From assembly GCA_937873275.1 (NCBI GenBank), contig CALMRC010000102.1:1-62637 (forward strand): a stretch of DNA of 62,637 nt, in the 5' to 3' direction. Numbering within the stretch: position 1 is the stretch's first letter; every line of letters begins with the position of its first letter. The notes beneath the pieces were generated by a model. The model was not told where the DNA came from and made no database searches. It saw only the letters and a list, made by a program, of their open reading frames with translations. Position numbers and translations under genes: made by a program. Source of the stretch: an uncultured Spirochaetota bacterium (lineage in GTDB: Bacteria > Spirochaetota > Spirochaetia > Treponematales > UBA12059). This document shows positions 58,536 to 62,637 of this stretch, one piece after another.

Positions 58536-58618
58536 TGCCGGCGATGGGACTTGAACCCATACATCCTCGCGGATAGTGGATTTTGAGTCCACCGCGTCTG
58601 CCGTTCCGCCACGCCGGC
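58536..58618 (-). tRNA. tRNA-Leu (anticodon CAA)
   Basis: Read on the minus strand from 58618: acceptor GCCGGCG (58618-58612) pairs with CGCCGGC (58543-58537), discriminator A at 58536. The D-arm region is TGGCGGAACGGCAGACGC; anticodon stem GTGGA/TCCAC encloses the loop CTCAAAA, giving anticodon CAA for the TTG codon. The long variable arm (TATCCGCGAGGATGT region) is typical of class II leucine tRNAs, and the T arm is ATGGG-TTCAAGT-CCCAT. CCA is not encoded. A 17-base direct copy of its 3' end lies at 58339-58355. Confidence 0.95.
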
Positions 58619-58674
58619 CCGTCGGGTATTGATACACGCCCCGGAGGTCATGGTCAAGGGCGATGCGCTCCGGG

Positions 58675-58703
58675 TTGCGCCGGGGGTCGTCCTACGGTAG
58701 GGT
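58675..58703 (+). promoter_or_regulatory. Promoter of the YkgJ-type gene
   Basis: TTGCGC (58675-58680), 17-base spacer, TAGGGT (58698-58703), then TCCAAC and the ATG at 58710. No ribosome site, so a leaderless mRNA is likely. Confidence 0.5.
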
Positions 58704-58709
58704 TCCAAC

Positions 58710-58994
58710 ATGAGCGAGAGGTCACCGGAACCGGCGGCGTTCGAGTGCCGGCCCGCCTGCGGGGCCTGCTGCGTCGCCCCCTCCATCGCCCCGACTTTTC
58801 CGGCCCTGCCGGAAGGAAAGCCCCCGGGAGTACCCTGCCCGCACCTGACCCGGGACTTCCGCTGCACCCTCTGGGGGCGGCCGGAACGGCCGTCCTTCTG
58901 CGGTTCCCTCAAGCCGGATCCGGAGATGTGCGGAGATTCCCGGGAATACGCCCTGTCCTGGCTTTCGGATTTGGAAGAAAAAACCCGCCCCTGA
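58710..58994 (+). CDS. YkgJ-family cysteine cluster protein
   Basis: A 94-residue protein with the YkgJ-type cysteine pattern: C13, C17-G-A-C20-C21 (CRPACGACC), then Cys at about 43, 52, 64 and 74. The family is thought to bind zinc or an iron-sulfur cluster; function unknown. The blocks PALPEGKPPGVPCPHLT and RCTLWGRPERPSFC are typical of its short members. No signal peptide. The last codons and stop lie inside the terminator stem of the convergent rsgA gene (58974-59002), so the two genes are packed to the limit. The 3' end of this gene (from 58935) is duplicated at 60814-60885. Confidence 0.85.
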   Translation: MSERSPEPAAFECRPACGACCVAPSIAPTFPALPEGKPPGVPCPHLTRDFRCTLWGRPERPSFCGSLKPDPEMCGDSREYALSWLSDLEEKTRP

Positions 58995-59006
58995 GGGGCG
59001 GGCCGG
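58935..59006 (+). repeat. 72-bp duplicated segment, copy A
   Basis: Begins GATTCCCGGGAAT, includes CTTTCGGA and GGAAGAAAAA and ends in the GC stem. Copy B at 60814-60885 matches at about 85 percent by eye, in the same orientation. Copy A contains the last 20 codons of the YkgJ-type gene and the rsgA terminator. The two copies bracket rsgA and the RNHCP gene. Confidence 0.75.
58974..59002 (-). terminator. Terminator of rsgA, overlapping the ykgJ 3' end
   Basis: On the minus strand CCCGCCCC (59002-58995), loop TCA, GGGGCGGG (58991-58984), then T's (58983-58978). The ykgJ stop codon TGA (58992-58994) forms the loop. Confidence 0.85.
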
Positions 59007-59044
59007 AATCGTCGGTTTCTTCGGAGCGGGATCTCGGGCGGGGT

Positions 59045-60124
59045 TCAATCCCCGGGCTGGAATTCCCTCTTCCCCGGGGCGCGTTGCAGCATCGAGATCT
59101 TCTTCCAACGGATGCGCTCGGCCCGCTGGGCGTTCTCCGTGCCCCGGAGCCGATGGTAGCGGACCTCCCGCATGTATTCCAGGTAACTCTCGTAACGGCG
59201 ATGGTCCAGACAGCCCTCCGAAAGGGCTTCCCGCACCGCGCATCCCGGCTCTCCCGTATGGCTGCAGTCCCGGTATCGGCATCCGGCGGCCAGGCCGGAG
59301 ATGTCCGGGAAGCTCGCGTCGACGCTTCCCTCGTCCGCCCAGAGCGCCGCTTCCCTCAGTCCTGGAGAATCCAGGAGCAGGGCCCCGTTCGGCGCCATGA
59401 ACAGGTCCCGGCTGGACGTGGCGTGGCGGCCGCGCCAATCGCCCTCCCGAACCTCCCGGGTCTTCCGGAATTCCCGTCCGAACAGGGCGTTGATCAGGGA
59501 AGACTTGCCGACGCCGGATTTTCCCAGGAAGAAGCAGGTCTCGCGGGGGGGAAGCCGGCTCCGGAGTTCGTCCAGGTTCAGTCCCGTCCTCGCGGAGACG
59601 GGAATCACCCCGGCCCCGGGGGCCGCGGCTTCGGCCTCCTCCAGGAAAGGCCGAGGATCGAGGACCAGGTCCGCCTTGTTGAGGACTACGACCGGTTCCG
59701 CACCGCTGTCCCGTACCAGGGTGAGCAGGCGTTCCGCCAGGCGAGGCAGGAAACCCCGGCCGCCGTCCAGGGCGAATACCAGAAGCACCGTGTCGAGGTT
59801 CGCGGCGAGCACCTGTTCCGACGCTCCGTTCCCGGGGGCTTTCCGGGAAAGGACGCCGCGGCGGGGTAGCACCGTCTCTATGACGTCCCGATCCCCCTCC
59901 TCCCGGCAGGCCACGAAGTCCCCCGTGACGGGGTAGTCCGAGGGCAGGACGGCCCGGTAGGCGAAGGCGCCGGAGACGGGGGCCGTCCGGGTCGTCCGGC
60001 CGTCCGTCAACGAGTACAGCCCCCTGCCGCCGCCGATCACCCGGCGTACCCCCGATTCGGCGATCCCGCAGGCGGACGCTTCCGCCCGGCGGGAATCGGT
60101 CCAGCCCCAGGATTCGAGGCTCAT
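59045..60124 (-). CDS. rsgA: Ribosome small-subunit-dependent GTPase A
   Basis: Circularly permuted GTPase that helps the last steps of 30S ribosome assembly; 359 residues. An N-terminal OB-fold domain (about 25-95) is followed by the permuted G-domain order G4-G1-G3: VVLNKADLV (about 146), FLGKSGVGKSS (about 198), LLLDSPGLREA (about 253). The C-terminal zinc site reads C-x-Y-x-D-C-x-H-x5-C (CRYRDCSHTGEPGC, about 283-296). The switch region carries RGRHATSSRDL, where the family's catalytic His sits. Starts directly at an ATG overlapping the RNHCP gene stop by 4 bases, so translation is coupled. Confidence 0.95.
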   Translation of the reverse strand: MSLESWGWTDSRRAEASACGIAESGVRRVIGGGRGLYSLTDGRTTRTAPVSGAFAYRAVLPSDYPVTGDFVACREEGDRDVIETVLPRRGVLSRKAPGNGASEQVLAANLDTVLLVFALDGGRGFLPRLAERLLTLVRDSGAEPVVVLNKADLVLDPRPFLEEAEAAAPGAGVIPVSARTGLNLDELRSRLPPRETCFFLGKSGVGKSSLINALFGREFRKTREVREGDWRGRHATSSRDLFMAPNGALLLDSPGLREAALWADEGSVDASFPDISGLAAGCRYRDCSHTGEPGCAVREALSEGCLDHRRYESYLEYMREVRYHRLRGTENAQRAERIRWKKISMLQRAPGKREFQPGD

Positions 60125-60510
60125 CCGGCGCCCCCGACGGACATCCCGGACGCCAACAGTTCCAGCGTCTTTCCCGCCGGGAAGGGGAGGCGGCTCAGGG
60201 GAAGGGCCGCCAGGGCGAACAGGAGGATCTCGTTATCCTCCCCGGAAACCCGGTTGGGACGAATAAATCCGCATTTCCTGCACCGGTGGAGGATGGACCA
60301 TTCGCCGGTCTCCTTGACCCATATTCCGATGGGATCCATGGTTCCCCGGCAGCCGCTCCTGCGGTCCCCGGTCCGTATGTCCAGGTGCATACTGCGCAGG
60401 CAGGCGGGGCAATGGTTTCGGTGTCCCGAAGGGGACGGAGGGACGGTGCGGCCGCAATGGCCGCAGATAAAATAATCGGGTCTCTCTGCGTTCTTGTCCG
60501 GTCTCGACAT
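60121..60510 (-). CDS. RNHCP-domain zinc-ribbon-like protein
   Basis: A 129-residue protein with the signature that names the RNHCP family: FICGHCGRTV (C-x2-C, about 15-24), RNHCPACLRSMHLD (about 31-44), GDRRSGCRGTMDPIGIWV and HRCRKCGFIRPNR (about 75-87). The paired C-x2-C motifs should bind zinc. The family's function is not established; a nucleic-acid-binding role is often assumed. The C-terminal third is hydrophobic but too short for a membrane protein. It is translationally coupled with rsgA (4-base overlap), which hints at a link to ribosome or RNA biology; this is inference. GAGAG lies before the ATG. Confidence 0.88.
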   Translation of the reverse strand: MSRPDKNAERPDYFICGHCGRTVPPSPSGHRNHCPACLRSMHLDIRTGDRRSGCRGTMDPIGIWVKETGEWSILHRCRKCGFIRPNRVSGEDNEILLFALAALPLSRLPFPAGKTLELLASGMSVGGAG

Positions 60511-60813
60511 CGTTCGACTCTCTTGAATGGATGATTTGCGGCGAAAATCGGGACGCCGGAGGCGTTCGATTCCGTTCTCGTGTGAGGGCGTGGAGTCTTG
60601 CGGATGACCGGTATAGAGGGATCGGAGGGAAGGGATGCGGACGGGCGCTAGGCGCGGCCTTTCGGACGGTTCGAGCGGGCGATCTGCGGTGCTCTCCGGG
60701 TGTCTCCCCTACTGCCGGGCATCCCGGCGGGCGGAAGCGGACATGAACGACCTCCTTCAACGTGGGTTGGAAAGAGAATATACCTCGATCGGCACCCGAG
60801 TCAATCGGTTCGG

Positions 60814-60885
60814 GATTCCCGGGAATGCTCCCGGGCCCGGCTTTCGGACTCGGAAGAAAAAGCCCGCCCCGGAGGGGGCGGGCCG
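60814..60885 (+). repeat. 72-bp duplicated segment, copy B
   Basis: Same order as copy A (58935-59006): GATTCCCGGGAAT, CTTTCGGA, GGAAGAAAAA and a CCCGCCCC stem. Here the sequence is not inside a functional gene, and the frame that would continue the YkgJ-type protein is not maintained, so copy B looks like the derived or decayed one. It now carries the dnaJ terminator. Confidence 0.75.
60854..60883 (-). terminator. Terminator of dnaJ
   Basis: On the minus strand GCCCGCCCC (60883-60875), 4-base loop, GGGGCGGGC (60870-60862), then a T-rich run (60861-60854). Confidence 0.85.
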
Positions 60886-60891
60886 GGCTTC

Positions 60892-62037
60892 CTAGCCGTT
60901 CTTAAGTTCCGACAGCCGCAGGGGGCGGGGATCCTTGGGGTCGTTCTCCACCCGGGCGAATTCCTCCAGGAGCTCCCGGCCGCGCTTGGAGAGCTTGGCG
61001 GGTACCTGGATCATCACCTTCACGTACATGTCGCCCCGGCGGGAGTTCGAGCCCGGGTGGGGGACTCCCTCCTCCCGGATCCGGAGCACCTTTCCGTGGG
61101 GTACCCCGGCGGGCACGGCGATGCTGATCTTCTTGCCCTCGATGGTCGGGACGGTGATCTCGGCCCCCAATGCCGCCTGGGCGATGGTGACGGGCACGGC
61201 GCAGTAGAGGTCGAAACCGTCCCGCTCGAAGAACTCGTGGGGCCGAACGTGGATGAACACGTACAGGTCCCCCGGGGGGCCCCCGTTGGCGCCCGTGTCG
61301 CCCTGGCCGGGGATCTGGACGCGCTTTCCGTCGTCCACTCCCGCGGGAATGGTGACCTTGATCTTCTGCCGCTTCTTGGCGAGCCCCGAGCCCGCGCAGT
61401 CCCGGCAGGGGTTCTCCACGATATACCCGTCCCCCCCGCAGGCGGGGCAGGGGGAGGCGATGGAGAAGAACCCGGAACTCCGCCGGACCTGGCCGGAGCC
61501 CTGGCACTGGGGACAGACCTTCCTCCCGCCCCCGGAGGCGGCCCCGGTGCCCTTGCAGGTGGGGCAGGAATCGTTCCGGGCGTAGGAGATCTCCACGGCG
61601 GTGCCGAAGACGGCCTGCTCGAAGGTGAGCTCCAGGTCGTACCGCAGGTCCTGGCCCTTGCCGACCCCCGACCGGCCCCGGGCTCCCCCGGAGCGTCCGC
61701 CGCCGAAGAAGGAATCGAAGATGTTGGAAAAGTCCCCGAACCCGAAGATGTCCTCGAAATCCCGGAACACCGAGGAGAAGTCGTGCTGTCCCCCCGCGCC
61801 GCCGCCCATTCCTTCCACGCCGGCGAATCCGAACTGGTCGTAGGCGGCCCGTTTCTGGTCGTCCCCGAGGATCTCGTAGGCCTCGGTGGCTTCCTTGAAG
61901 CGCTCCTCCGCGGCCTTGTCACCGGGATTCTTGTCCGGGTGGTTGGCGATGGCCATCCGGCGGTAGGCCTTCTTGATGTCGTCCTTGGAGGCGTTCTTGG
62001 GGATCCCCAAGACCTCGTAGTAATCCCGTTTCGCCAC
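60892..62037 (-). CDS. dnaJ: Chaperone protein DnaJ
   Basis: Hsp40 co-chaperone of DnaK, 381 residues, type I layout. J domain (1-70) with HPD (about 34-36) in IANHPDKNPGD; Gly/Phe-rich linker (about 75-125, FGFAGVEGMGGGAGG); four zinc-finger motifs C-x2-C-x-G-x-G starting CPTCKGTGA (about 150), CPQCQGSGQ, CPACGGDGY and CRDCAGSGL; then the C-terminal substrate-binding domains (VTIPAGVDDGKRVQIPGQGD, LGAEITVPTIEGKKIS). All motifs are intact. The start is GTG with AAGGACG upstream. It follows dnaK with a 69-base gap, a standard dnaK-dnaJ pair. Regulation is not visible because the operon start is outside the window. Confidence 0.97.
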   Translation of the reverse strand: MAKRDYYEVLGIPKNASKDDIKKAYRRMAIANHPDKNPGDKAAEERFKEATEAYEILGDDQKRAAYDQFGFAGVEGMGGGAGGQHDFSSVFRDFEDIFGFGDFSNIFDSFFGGGRSGGARGRSGVGKGQDLRYDLELTFEQAVFGTAVEISYARNDSCPTCKGTGAASGGGRKVCPQCQGSGQVRRSSGFFSIASPCPACGGDGYIVENPCRDCAGSGLAKKRQKIKVTIPAGVDDGKRVQIPGQGDTGANGGPPGDLYVFIHVRPHEFFERDGFDLYCAVPVTIAQAALGAEITVPTIEGKKISIAVPAGVPHGKVLRIREEGVPHPGSNSRRGDMYVKVMIQVPAKLSKRGRELLEEFARVENDPKDPRPLRLSELKNG

Positions 62038-62106
62038 GTGACGTCCTTACCGGACCGGTGCGGGCCCGGAGCCCCGGATTTCCGGGGTCTCCGAGCCGGC
62101 CGGATC

Positions 62107-62637
62107 CTATTTCTTTTCGTCCTCGTCGACGACGCGGTAATCCACGTCTTCCGCGGATTTCGGGCCGGCCTCGGGTTCGGGCTGGCCCTGGGGACCCTGT
62201 CCGTCCCCTCCGGCCGGGCCGCCGCCCTGGGCGCCCTGGCCGACGTTCTTGTAGATCTCCTCGGCGAGCTTGTAGGAGGACTGCTTCAGGGTCTCAATCT
62301 TCTCCCGGATCCGGGCGACGTCGTTGGACTCCACAGCCTCCCGGAGCTCCTTGATCGCCTTCTCGATGGCCTCTCGGTCCGAGGCGGTGACCTTCTCGCC
62401 GTATTCCTTGAGGGACTTCTCGGTTGCGTAGGCCAGGGTGTCCGCCTCGTTGCGGACCTCCGCGCGCTCCCGCTCCTTCTTGTCCTCCTCCGCGTGCATC
62501 TCCGCTTCCTTGACCATCTTGTTGATCTCGTCGTCGTTCAGCCCGCTGGAGGCCTCGATGCGGATCTTCTGTTCCTTGCCGGTTCCGAGGTCCTTGGCGG
62601 AGACGTGGACGATGCCGTTGGCGTCGATGTCGAAGGT
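62107..62637 (-). CDS. dnaK: Chaperone protein DnaK, C-terminal part (cut by window edge)
   Basis: The visible 176 residues are the end of Hsp70: the substrate-binding domain end [20 protein letters not shown], the helical lid ([20 protein letters not shown] through AEEIYKNVG) and a Gly/Gln/Pro-rich linker ending in the acidic [12 protein letters not shown], matching the conserved EEVD-like bacterial C terminus. The gene continues past base 62637, so the ATPase domain is not seen. The 69 bases to dnaJ hold a small hairpin (CCCCGGATTTCCGGGG, about 62072-62087). Confidence 0.95.
   Translation of the reverse strand, partial: TFDIDANGIVHVSAKDLGTGKEQKIRIEASSGLNDDEINKMVKEAEMHAEEDKKERERAEVRNEADTLAYATEKSLKEYGEKVTASDREAIEKAIKELREAVESNDVARIREKIETLKQSSYKLAEEIYKNVGQGAQGGGPAGGDGQGPQGQPEPEAGPKSAEDVDYRVVDEDEKK

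Larger units (their letters stand above)
60511..60891. other. Gene-poor stretch between the RNHCP gene and dnaJ
   Basis: About 380 bases without a convincing gene. Reading frames here have no family match and codon use does not resemble the neighbours. The right part holds copy B of the 72-bp duplication (60814-60885) and the dnaJ terminator. An AGGAGG-like GAGG at 60745-60760 on the minus strand has no open frame behind it. Confidence 0.5.

Noticed and set aside
60635-60895. An 86-codon open frame before dnaJ
   Set aside because: No conserved motif; its second half is simply the duplicated terminator segment read through, and no ribosome site precedes it.
1-62637. CRISPR arrays, rRNA genes, transposases, phage genes
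   Set aside because: I found no regularly spaced repeats, no rRNA sequence and no recombinase or phage protein; the repeats seen are palindromes or hairpins, not arrays.

Overview
The window is very GC-rich (roughly two thirds or more G+C by eye), densely packed with short operons on both strands, and has one tRNA gene, no rRNA, no CRISPR array and no transposase. Gene content (chemoreceptor, membrane-anchored class III cyclase, BMP-type nucleoside-receptor lipoprotein with its ABC importer, many ABC/TRAP sugar importers, a trimeric [FeFe]-hydrogenase, TPR lipoproteins) suggests a free-living fermentative bacterium, most likely a high-GC member of the Spirochaetota. That placement is inference from gene content, not from a marker-gene tree.

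Layout. 1-1153: metal-efflux P-type ATPase (cut by the window edge) with its ArsR/CadC regulator. 1178-6685: TraB-family protein, TPR lipoprotein, a large membrane-anchored protein of unknown function, a small lipoprotein and an exported rhodanese. 6777-10593: a dctPQM TRAP importer divergent from an SDR oxidoreductase. 10654-14530: hydCBA, a NAD-linked [FeFe]-hydrogenase. 15045-26453: the most striking block, an L-ascorbate-type sugar-acid catabolic locus: ulaD-ulaE-ulaF and an acetate-type transporter on the plus strand; a convergent operon in which a ribose-type ABC importer is followed by the lactonase ulaG; and a DeoR-family regulator divergent from an FGGY kinase. No PTS gene is seen, so an ABC importer plus a kinase probably replaces the UlaABC phosphotransferase. 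26501-28570: chemoreceptor. 28747-35041: a five-gene operon (two TIM-barrel isomerases, split transketolase, D-2-hydroxyacid dehydrogenase) divergent from two tandem GntR/FCD regulators, with a large dyad operator between them.

35132-42412: adenylate cyclase, GH42 beta-galactosidase, TPR protein, 5'-nucleotidase-type lipoprotein, Hsp20. 42485-43823: ECF sigma factor, zinc-finger anti-sigma factor and a membrane protein. 43972-47034: GlpA-like oxidoreductase, FAD/NAD oxidoreductase and DUF1667 protein. 47094-51705: alpha-glucan phosphorylase and a DEAD-box-like protein that has lost its ATPase motifs. 51975-56795: BMP-type nucleoside importer. 56995-62637: thioesterase, tag, tRNA-Leu, a YkgJ-type cysteine protein, rsgA, an RNHCP protein, dnaJ and the C-terminal part of dnaK.

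Between genes there is unusual structure: a dispersed near-perfect palindrome (two copies), two clusters of tandem small hairpins, a tRNA-Leu-derived inverted-repeat element, a duplicated 72-bp segment bracketing rsgA, and several genes whose promoter -10 box sits only a few bases before the ATG (probable leaderless mRNAs).

How it fits together: imported sugar acids and pentoses are funnelled as phosphates into xylulose 5-phosphate and transketolase chemistry, and reducing power can leave through the NAD-linked hydrogenase. The metabolic links are inferred from gene families and neighbourhood.
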